Of a DNA stretch of 64,000 nt, positions 56,492 through 64,000 are shown piece after piece (the first letter of the stretch is position 1; every line of letters starts with the position of its first letter). Origin of the DNA: Pseudomonas duriflava (GTDB lineage Bacteria; Pseudomonadota; Gammaproteobacteria; Pseudomonadales; Pseudomonadaceae). The stretch lies in NCBI RefSeq assembly GCF_007830155.1, contig NZ_VLKY01000001.1, positions 310,001 to 374,000 of the forward strand, given 5' to 3'. Under the pieces are notes generated by a model, which made no database searches, had not been told where the DNA came from, and saw only the letters and a list, made by a program, of their open reading frames with translations. Both the position numbers and the translations under genes were made by a program.

Positions 56492-56907
56492 AAAATAAAA
56501 GCGTATTACCTACGATATCCCTGGGGCTGTTATTGCTTGCCTCTGTCTCATCCTTGCAGGCGACCGAACTGGTCTATACGCCAATAAACCCTTCTTTTGG
56601 CGGAAGCCCTTTGAATGGCTCCTACCTGCTCGGCAATGCTCAGGCTCAGAACGATTACGATGACCCGGACGCCACGTCGAGTTCGTCCATGAGTACCCTG
56701 GAGCGCTTTACCAGCCAGCTGCAATCAAGTCTGTTGTCCCAGGTACTCACTAATGCCCGAAACGGCCAGGCGGGCAGCGTCACCACAGATGATTTCATCG
56801 TCAACATACTTAATGACGAGACGGGTGAGTTGGTTATCCATATTACGGATCGACTGACGGGAGAGGTATCCGAAATCGCCGTCAATGGCTTAGGCGCGAC
56901 CTACTAA
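56488..56907 (+). CDS. csgF: Curli assembly component CsgF
   Basis: CsgF binds the outer side of the CsgG pore and couples secretion to nucleation. The 139-residue product has a signal peptide (ending near SLQAT), the N-terminal pore-inserting peptide ELVYTPINPSFGGSPLNGSY characteristic of CsgF, and a C-terminal domain with DDFIVNILNDETGELVIHI. Confidence 0.92.
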   Translation: MKNKSVLPTISLGLLLLASVSSLQATELVYTPINPSFGGSPLNGSYLLGNAQAQNDYDDPDATSSSSMSTLERFTSQLQSSLLSQVLTNARNGQAGSVTTDDFIVNILNDETGELVIHITDRLTGEVSEIAVNGLGATY

Positions 56908-56934
56908 GAAGCAGCGTTTAAAGGAAAAGCTGTC

Positions 56935-57786
56935 ATGAAACGATTAATGATGTCGTCAGCCGTGCTGTGCGCGCTGATAATGCAGGGATGTTCCGTACGT
57001 GACCCCATGCCCGCCGAGCAAAATGCGCAACCCACTCTGACACCTCGCGCCTCGACTTATTATGATTTGCTCAACCTGCCCGTTCCTCGTGGCAAGCTTG
57101 TTGCTGCTGTGTATGGGTTCCGAGACCAGAGCGGACAATACAAGCCTTCTCCCGCCAGCTCCTTTTCTACCGCCGTGACCCAGGGTGGCGCCAGTATGCT
57201 GGTAGACGCGCTGCAGGCCAGCGGTTGGTTTGTCGTGCTGGAGCGAGAAGGTCTGCAGAATGTTCTGACCGAGCGAAAGATCATCCGGGCTACTCAAAGC
57301 AAGCCCAACACGCCACAAAATATTCAAGCGCCGTTGCCATCCTTGCAGGCGGCTAACATCTTGCTGGAAGGCGGTATCGTTGCCTATGACACCAATATCC
57401 GCAGCGGCGGAGAGGGCGCCCGTTATTTGGGGATAGGCGCGTCCCAGGAATACCGGGTCGATCAGGTTACGGTGAACCTGCGAGCGATTGATGTGCGCGG
57501 TGGGCAAGTCCTGGCTAACGTCATGACGTCCAAAACGATTTTTTCGATTGGTCGTTCAGCAGATGTCTATAAATTCATTGAGTTCAAGAAGCTGCTTGAA
57601 GCCGAATCGGGTTACACCACCAACGAGCCAGCCCAGCTGTGCGTGCTGTCTGCCATCGAGTCCGCTGTGGCTCACCTGATCACCCAGGGTATTGAGCGGC
57701 GACTATGGGCTGCTGCAGACGGAAAAGCCTTGGAGAGCAATCCCGTCTTGGCAAAATATGTGACGGTAAGAACCAAGCCAGAATAG
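56935..57786 (+). CDS. csgG: Curli outer membrane secretion channel CsgG
   Basis: CsgG is a lipoprotein that forms the nonameric outer membrane channel for curli subunits. The 283-residue product has a lipobox (LIMQGCSVRD, Cys about residue 19), VAAVYGFRDQSGQYKPSP, GGASMLVDALQASGWFVVLE and RYLGIGASQEYRVDQVTVNL. The gene ends at a bidirectional terminator, with no csgB or csgA downstream. Confidence 0.94.
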   Translation: MKRLMMSSAVLCALIMQGCSVRDPMPAEQNAQPTLTPRASTYYDLLNLPVPRGKLVAAVYGFRDQSGQYKPSPASSFSTAVTQGGASMLVDALQASGWFVVLEREGLQNVLTERKIIRATQSKPNTPQNIQAPLPSLQAANILLEGGIVAYDTNIRSGGEGARYLGIGASQEYRVDQVTVNLRAIDVRGGQVLANVMTSKTIFSIGRSADVYKFIEFKKLLEAESGYTTNEPAQLCVLSAIESAVAHLITQGIERRLWAAADGKALESNPVLAKYVTVRTKPE

Positions 57787-57812
57787 AAAAAGGGCTCTGA
57801 GGAGCCCTTTTT
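57787..57812. terminator. Bidirectional terminator between csgG and the GH5 gene
   Basis: AAAAAGGGCTC (57787-57797) and GAGCCCTTTTT (57802-57812) form an 11-bp symmetrical stem with a 4-base loop directly after the csgG stop. Confidence 0.9.
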
Positions 57813-57829
57813 CATGCGAGGCCAATCGA

Positions 57830-58903
57830 TTAATTAGGCCCAATCGCCGCGCAACTGGTGTTATCGACATACTTTTGCAGTGTTGGCCATTGCGGACGGT
57901 CCTGCCCATTGATGGGCTCGACTGCCAGCTTGTAATCAGCCCAGCCAGGACCTGCCGCCCAGTAGGTTGCTGGTATGCAGTTCTGCTTCAGGTAGGCCAG
58001 CATATTATCCATGATCACGTTCCAGCGAGGATCGTTATCGGGGATACCGAACTCACCAATAAAGCCGCGCTTGTTGTGCTTTTTCAGCCACTCTACGAAG
58101 GGCTTGACCCGGCTCACGCCGTACATAGGATCCAGTGTACTGACGTCGACCGCATCATACGTACCGCCTGCGTTTTCATCGAAGTAGGTGTGAGCGGAGA
58201 AGATGATGTTGTTGGCAGGATCTTTCAGGTTCAGAAGCGAGTCGTTCCAAAGCGCCCAGCGTGTCGCCTCGGCCCAGCCATTACCTTCTACGATGATGGG
58301 CTTGACCTTGTCGACGGTCCGCACGCCGTTGATGCCGTATTGGGCCGCGGTTGGCCAGTAATCCAGGGCGCCGTTAGGCTCGTTCATGATGTCATAGGCG
58401 TACAACGCCGGATGCTTGGCCCAGCGATAGGCGATGCGGTACATCACGTCCTGGTAGGCCGAGTAGGGGACGTTGGACGTACCGATGATCTCGCCACGGT
58501 AACGGGCATAGTTATGCAGGTCCAGAATGACCTTCACATTGTATTTTTGTGCGTAGTTGAGCGTCTGAGTGATCAAGCTTCCATAGTCCGGGTCCAGCAT
58601 GTTGCCCAGTTTCGGCTGGATGCGCTCCCAGATAATGGGGAAGCGAACCAGGCGAATACCCTTGGCGCTCCACTGGTGAAAATGCGATTCGCTAGGAAAG
58701 ATGTAGTTGCGGTTATTCATACCGGGCAATACATGTGCAGCAAAACCGGCTCCCGAAAAGTTCAGGCCAACCAGATCCACAGACGTGTCATTGCCATAGG
58801 CAGCTTGTTGAGACAGGCACGCTAGGGTGAGCGTGACGAGCAAGCCTTTGAGCATACCCTGGCGGGCAGACCGGTACTGGTTGGAAAAAAAAGCATGTTT
58901 CAT
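57830..58903 (-). CDS. Secreted GH5 family endo-glucanase
   Basis: The 357-residue protein has a signal peptide (cleavage near QQAAYGND) and a GH5 TIM barrel: KGIRLVRFPIIWERI, DLHNYARYRGE, the acid/base Glu in AYDIMNEPNGALD, HTYFDENAGGT and the nucleophile Glu in RGFIGEFGIPD. Most relatives cut beta-1,4-glucans. There is no binding module. It converges on the curli genes, so it may act on matrix polysaccharide such as cellulose, but no bcs genes are in the window. Confidence 0.88.
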   Translation of the reverse strand: MKHAFFSNQYRSARQGMLKGLLVTLTLACLSQQAAYGNDTSVDLVGLNFSGAGFAAHVLPGMNNRNYIFPSESHFHQWSAKGIRLVRFPIIWERIQPKLGNMLDPDYGSLITQTLNYAQKYNVKVILDLHNYARYRGEIIGTSNVPYSAYQDVMYRIAYRWAKHPALYAYDIMNEPNGALDYWPTAAQYGINGVRTVDKVKPIIVEGNGWAEATRWALWNDSLLNLKDPANNIIFSAHTYFDENAGGTYDAVDVSTLDPMYGVSRVKPFVEWLKKHNKRGFIGEFGIPDNDPRWNVIMDNMLAYLKQNCIPATYWAAGPGWADYKLAVEPINGQDRPQWPTLQKYVDNTSCAAIGPN

Positions 58904-59378
58904 GATGGATTTCCGTACTGCTTAATCGAAAGGATTCATGTAGGCCAGCATGTACAGGCAAGCCTGACGCGGTATAAGCGCACTCTCAAAGTGAGGTGCA
59001 TGATGATTGTTGTAATGGGTGTATCGCTTTATACAGGCAGGAATTTAGGGCGGAAATAGGCTGAAAAGCGCATGCTAGAGCATCAAGATGCCAGCAGATG
59101 TCATTTTGATGTGACAAAAGTTAGCGTCATTAAAATGACGTATAAAATGTCTTCAAAAAATTGGCGTTGCTAAGTAAGTAAGGAAGCTGGCTATTTTGGC
59201 CAAAGGAGAAGCGTGTAAAAAAGCGGAGAAAATAGGTGTGGTTTTTTTGACAACAATTTGGCGTCAATTTTTATCGTAGAAAGTTCATTTTTAGGATGTA
59301 ACTATTTGTTTCTAAAATCGTTTGGGTGACAAATGGTCATCAAGCCCGGCAGAAAACGCCGGGCCCGGTTCGCTGAAT
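58904..59378. other. AT-rich intergenic region with palindromes
   Basis: These 475 bases upstream of the GH5 gene carry no gene. A palindrome CGTCATT-AA-AATGACG lies at 59125-59140, and TGAC/GTCA-containing motifs recur nearby (around 59099-59115 and 59249-59266). They could form an operator array for the minus-strand GH5 promoter. A terminator for the next gene lies at 59344-59364. Confidence 0.4.
59344..59364 (-). terminator. Terminator of the PIN-like gene
   Basis: GCCCGGC (59344-59350) and GCCGGGC (59358-59364) form a 7-bp stem 14 bases beyond the minus-strand stop; the T-run is short. Confidence 0.6.
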
Positions 59379-60170
59379 TCAATGTACTGACTGCACGCCC
59401 ACCTTACTTAGGACGGCCAGGTTCTGCTTGAGCATGTCGTACGTTGTATTGGCCTGCTCATCCGTACTTAACAAGCCATCAAACAGGCTGGCAATCAGAA
59501 CATTATCCCGCTGAGTAAAAATATTGATGAGTGTATCCGTCTGAGCAGTGGCGCTGCCTTTGGCTTCAAGATGCTCGACAAGAAGAGAAGCCAACAAGGC
59601 AACATAGCGTGCAGCCAATGGGTAGGCCTTCAAGAAGACACTGTAAGGCGCATCGATAAGGCTAGGCGAAAAACCTTTGGCCAGCCCGCGTTGCGCCGTT
59701 GCCGCGGCCAGATGAATCGCCGCGTCACGCTTCAGGGTGCCGCCCGTATCCTGTAGCGCCTTATTCATATGGGTAAGGATCGTTTTCAGAAATATCTTTC
59801 GGTTGGCGTGGTAATCGTCTTCGGTATCCAGCAGGTTGTCACGTATATGAGCCAGTTGTTTGGCTTCCGCCTCGCCATCCACATTTATGGCGGCGATAAA
59901 AGCGCGTGTCAGTGGGGCTGCCAGAATGCTTGGCTTGCGACCTTCCAGTTCGGCCTGGAGGATGGGGCCGCTGGAGTCGGAGAAGAAAATGCGATCCTTG
60001 TACTGTTTGAACAAGCCGTTACGAGCCAGGGTCCAGGTCTCGTTCTGAAACAGCTCTATGGCTGTACTGTCTGGGATGATGACACGGTTTTTAGTACGGG
60101 CGGACAGGTAGGCTTCCAGTTGGGAACTGGCAAAGGCGCTGCTGTCGATGACGAGGTAGCGATAGCTCAC
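59379..60170 (-). CDS. Hypothetical protein, possibly PIN-like
   Basis: The 263-residue protein begins MSYRYLVIDSSAFASSQLEA and continues RVIIPDSTAIELFQNE. An early Asp after a hydrophobic strand and an Asp/Glu pair after a second strand are what PIN-domain nucleases show near their N-terminus; the later acidic residues are harder to place (DTEDDYHANRK). The C-terminal half is helical. No antitoxin-like partner is adjacent, so a classical toxin pair is unlikely. It lies 60 bases downstream of nadC on the same strand. The PIN assignment is a guess. Confidence 0.55.
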   Translation of the reverse strand: MSYRYLVIDSSAFASSQLEAYLSARTKNRVIIPDSTAIELFQNETWTLARNGLFKQYKDRIFFSDSSGPILQAELEGRKPSILAAPLTRAFIAAINVDGEAEAKQLAHIRDNLLDTEDDYHANRKIFLKTILTHMNKALQDTGGTLKRDAAIHLAAATAQRGLAKGFSPSLIDAPYSVFLKAYPLAARYVALLASLLVEHLEAKGSATAQTDTLINIFTQRDNVLIASLFDGLLSTDEQANTTYDMLKQNLAVLSKVGVQSVH

Positions 60171-60229
60171 ACGGTTTCCTTGATAGGCGGCCTGCCGTGG
60201 TTCGGCAGGCCCAAAAAAGAGGGGGCGGC

Positions 60230-61078
60230 TCAGAGTGAAAGCCGCATGGAAAGATCCAGCGCTTTTACGTCCTTTGTCAGTGTTCCAATAGAAATATAGT
60301 CCACCCCCGTCTCGGCGATAGGTCGTAGGGTGTCTTCGTTGATACCGCCAGACGCTTCCAGCTTGGTACGTCCGGCCGTCAGAGCCACAGCTTCGCGCAT
60401 ATCTTCAAGAGTGAAATTATCCAGCATGATGATCTCAGCTTGAGTGGCGAGGGCCTCGTCCAGTTGCTCCAGACTTTCCACTTCGATTTCTACGGGCTTG
60501 CCTGGGGCGATTCGGCGTGCGGTCTCGACTGCCTGAGCAATGCTTCCGCAGGCAGCAATATGGTTTTCCTTGATCAAAAAGGCGTCATACAGGCCGATCC
60601 GGTGATTGTGGCAGCCGCCACAGGTCACAGCATATTTCTGCGCCAGACGTAGCCCTGGTAGAGTTTTACGCGTATCAAGCAGGCGTACCGAAGTACCTTT
60701 GACCAGGCCTGCATAATAGCTGCACCGGGTGGCTGTGCCTGAGAGCAGCTGCAGGAAGTTGAGGGCGCTGCGCTCGCCGGTCAGCAGTGAGCGCGCCGGG
60801 CCTGTCAAAGTGAAAAGGATCTTGTCGGCACTGACGCGATCGCCATCTTTCACCCGCCACTCGACCTGAACGGAGGGATCGATCTGGCGAAATACCTCAT
60901 TGACCCAGGCCGTACCGCACAGCGTGGCGTCTTCACGAGTAATGATCTGGGCGCGAGCCTGGCGCTCGGCCGGGATGAGCTGAGCGGTAATATCACCGCT
61001 GCCAATATCTTCTTCCAGAGCCTTGCGAACGTTGGCCTGGATTTCCGGCATCAGCTGTTCAAGAGAGGTGGCGTGCAT
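60230..61078 (-). CDS. nadC: Nicotinate-nucleotide pyrophosphorylase NadC
   Basis: NadC converts quinolinate and PRPP to nicotinate mononucleotide, the step after NadA. The 282-residue product has [14 protein letters not shown], the substrate-binding [13 protein letters not shown] and [30 protein letters not shown] and [13 protein letters not shown] chose the ATG at 61078, with AGGAT upstream, over the in-frame ATG at 61099. Confidence 0.95.
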   Translation of the reverse strand: MHATSLEQLMPEIQANVRKALEEDIGSGDITAQLIPAERQARAQIITREDATLCGTAWVNEVFRQIDPSVQVEWRVKDGDRVSADKILFTLTGPARSLLTGERSALNFLQLLSGTATRCSYYAGLVKGTSVRLLDTRKTLPGLRLAQKYAVTCGGCHNHRIGLYDAFLIKENHIAACGSIAQAVETARRIAPGKPVEIEVESLEQLDEALATQAEIIMLDNFTLEDMREAVALTAGRTKLEASGGINEDTLRPIAETGVDYISIGTLTKDVKALDLSMRLSL

Positions 61079-61198
61079 GAAGGATCCTGGTGGCTGCATG
61101 ACGACAGGCGAAAGGCAGGGTGTATGCGTAACGCGTATCGTCTGAACTGAATTCAGACCACCAGATTACCAGAGCTTTTCCAGATGGGAACGGTGCAT

Positions 61199-61217
61199 GG
61201 CGGGCTGAAAGCCCGCC
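61199..61217 (-). terminator. Hairpin after pobA
   Basis: GGCGGGC (61199-61205) and GCCCGCC (61211-61217) form a tight stem with a 5-base loop just beyond the pobA stop. No T-run follows. Confidence 0.5.
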
Positions 61218-61222
61218 CACAC

Positions 61223-62419
<1,197 letters not shown>

Positions 62420-62572
62420 TTATTGTCGCTCGCATCCGGAAGCAGGACATGCCGGTGAGCGTTGTTGTGTGCGTTTCCTGTATTTTTGGTTGATTGTCTT
62501 TTCACGAGAAGGCACTTTACGTCTCAGGTTCTGGACTTTTATAAACTCAAGGCTGCTAAAAGGGATTTCTTC

Positions 62573-63448
62573 TTGAAACCGCCTGCGCTTACGGTTCCGG
62601 TCTTTGTGCTGTATGGCGATCCGCTCGTATGGCCGACGCCCGATCTCCTGCATTGCGAGTCCATTCCTCAGCGCAGCCGGCTGCACCGCTGGGAAATCCA
62701 GCTGCACCGCCATGCTGATCTGGCGCAGCTCCTGTACGTACGCAAGGGCTGGGCAGAGTTGAATGTGGATGGCCAGCTGACAAGGGTAGAAGAGGCAGCC
62801 ATCCAGGTCGTGCCCGCGCTCTGCATTCATGGCTTTCGCTTTTCGGAGAATATCGACGGGTTCGTTGTCACGCTGGCTATGCCACTGGTGGCACGACTAC
62901 AGGAGCATCTAGGCGGGCAGAGTGCTGTGTTCAACGAGCCGGGCTTGTATCGAGTGGGGCAGGAGCGTCGCTATATCGATACCCTGTTTGCAGCGATCAA
63001 CAACGAATACAACAGTGAGGCCCCTGCTCGTGACCTGCTGCTGCAATCGCTCATTGGAGTGCTGGCCGTCTGGCTGGGGCGACAGGTCATGGTGCGTGAT
63101 GCCCAGGAGCGGCCTGAGCGCGGGCAGGCGTACCTGAGTCGCTTCGCCCAATTGGTAGAGGCGCATTTCACCCAGCATTGGGCTGTTGAGCGCTATGCCA
63201 GGCAGCTGGGCATCACCCCGGCCTACCTCAATGGCTTGTGCCGTCGTCTTCGTGGGCAAACGGCCCTTGGTGTCCTGCATCAGCGGCTATTGCTGGAGGC
63301 CAAGCGCAACCTGCTCTATACCGGGCTTACGGTGAACGAGATTGCCGACCTGCTGGGCTTTTCCGAGCCAGCGTATTTCACTCGTTTCTTCAAGCGTCTG
63401 GCGGGCGTGTCGCCTACGGCGTTTCGGCAGGCTTCGGCGCGAGGGTAG
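62573..63448 (+). CDS. pobR: AraC-family activator of pobA (PobR/PobC-like)
   Basis: The 291-residue protein has an N-terminal cupin-like sensor (HRWEIQLHRHADLAQLLYVR) and a C-terminal AraC DNA-binding domain (VERYARQLGITPAYLNGLCR; EIADLLGFSEPAYFTRFFKR). Divergent placement from pobA identifies it as the 4-hydroxybenzoate-responsive activator. I chose a TTG start at 62573 because AAGGGA lies seven bases upstream and the family begins near KPPALTVPVFVLYG; the first in-frame ATG (62462) would add 37 atypical residues and run across most of the divergent promoter region. Confidence 0.85.
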   Translation: MKPPALTVPVFVLYGDPLVWPTPDLLHCESIPQRSRLHRWEIQLHRHADLAQLLYVRKGWAELNVDGQLTRVEEAAIQVVPALCIHGFRFSENIDGFVVTLAMPLVARLQEHLGGQSAVFNEPGLYRVGQERRYIDTLFAAINNEYNSEAPARDLLLQSLIGVLAVWLGRQVMVRDAQERPERGQAYLSRFAQLVEAHFTQHWAVERYARQLGITPAYLNGLCRRLRGQTALGVLHQRLLLEAKRNLLYTGLTVNEIADLLGFSEPAYFTRFFKRLAGVSPTAFRQASARG

Positions 63449-63526
63449 CTGGGCAGCTATTGGCTTCGAACCGGTCGGGCAAGTCGATACACTGCCGGTT
63501 CATTCTTGTGGATACTAACAGGCCCG

Positions 63527-64000
63527 ATGGATCTCGACCTTGCCCGTACTTTTCTAGAAATCGCTCGCACCGGCAGTTTCAATGCTGCAGCCGAACGCCT
63601 GCATATTACCCAGACTGCCGTCACGGCGCGTATCCAGAGCCTGGAAGCGCAACTCAAGTGCCGGCTGTTCGTTCGTAACCGTGCAGGCGCCCGTCTCACG
63701 GCCGATGGGCAGGTCTTTGTCGGGCATGCCACTCAGCTTGTACAAACGTGGGAAGCCGCGCGGCGTGATCTGCCATTGCCAGAAGGCTTTCGCAACCTAT
63801 TGAACATTGGGGGCGAGACGAGTTTGAGTAACCCGCTTATGCTCAATTGGGTAACGCGCCTGCGTGAGGCCATGCCGGAGTATGCCGTTCGAGCCGAGAT
63901 GGCGGATAGCCGTACGCTTCAGCGACAGGTAGATCAAGGCGTACTGGAGGCAGCCTTGGTGTATCAGCCTGAATACGGGCCGGGCTTGCAGGTAGAGCCT
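63527..64000 (+). CDS. LysR-family transcriptional regulator (3' end cut)
   Basis: The frame from the ATG at 63527 is open to the window end (158 codons). It has the LysR winged helix (LDLARTFLEIARTGSFNAAA; RLHITQTAVTARIQSLEAQL) and the start of the periplasmic-binding-like effector domain (LNIGGETSLSNPLMLNWV). The target is unknown; its genes lie outside the window. Confidence 0.9.
   Translation, partial: MDLDLARTFLEIARTGSFNAAAERLHITQTAVTARIQSLEAQLKCRLFVRNRAGARLTADGQVFVGHATQLVQTWEAARRDLPLPEGFRNLLNIGGETSLSNPLMLNWVTRLREAMPEYAVRAEMADSRTLQRQVDQGVLEAALVYQPEYGPGLQVEP

Noticed and set aside
57875-58825. 316-codon plus-strand frame
   Set aside because: It is antisense to the GH5 gene, whose signal peptide and catalytic motifs are clear.

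Overview
The window is a chromosomal segment from a gamma-proteobacterium of the Pseudomonadaceae. The order dps-aspS-yebC-ruvCAB-ybgC-tolQRAB-pal-cpoB-queE-queC-tRNA-Lys-nadA, then bepA/tusA/bcp/gcvR-like/dapA/bamC/MBL/purC/tRNA-Ser, is the conserved Pseudomonas core layout, and AspS, PobA and the Tol proteins read as Pseudomonas orthologues. GC looks moderate on the left and richer from about 29 kb on. I do not assign a species.

Layout. (1) 0-20.9 kb, core genes: iron/DNA protection (dps), tRNA charging (aspS), Holliday junction resolution (ruvCAB), the Tol-Pal envelope-constriction system, queuosine precursor synthesis (queE, queC), NAD synthesis (nadA), outer membrane quality control and assembly (bepA, bamC), lysine/DAP synthesis (dapA) and purines (purC). 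(2) 20.9-22.84 kb, a very small AT-rich insertion in the 3' end of tRNA-Ser(CGA). It is bounded by a 17-bp direct repeat of the tRNA end and carries similar 13-bp tandem repeats just inside each end. It holds only two overlapping genes: a membrane-anchored, probably beta-rich protein and a stand-alone GT51 peptidoglycan glycosyltransferase. There is no integrase. This is the strongest candidate for an undescribed system. (3) 22.84-27.3 kb, a gene-poor stretch with long non-coding tracts and small or hypothetical genes (DUF3597, two short ORFs, a DUF3053 lipoprotein, a membrane protein). (4) 27.4-34.8 kb, a complete non-phosphorylative L-fucose catabolic operon (permease, mutarotase, dehydrogenase, lactonase, fuconate dehydratase, ketodeoxyfuconate dehydrogenase, diketodeoxyfuconate hydrolase) with a divergent GntR regulator. 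(5) 34.8-39 kb, an orphan SDR, then a glycosyltransferase/glycogen-debranching-like pair. (6) 39.2-48.4 kb, recC-recB-recD with 4-bp overlaps. (7) 48.7-55.2 kb, a chemoreceptor, rmuC, a divergent second FtsH-type protease and a class III-like sirtuin. (8) 55.4-58.9 kb, csgDEFG curli regulation/secretion genes without csgBA, convergent with a secreted GH5 endoglucanase. (9) 59.4-64 kb, a PIN-like protein, nadC, pobA with divergent AraC-type pobR, and the start of a LysR gene cut by the window end.

The left edge cuts a membrane-protein gene on the minus strand (TTG start). No CRISPR array, rRNA, complete insertion sequence or prophage was seen.
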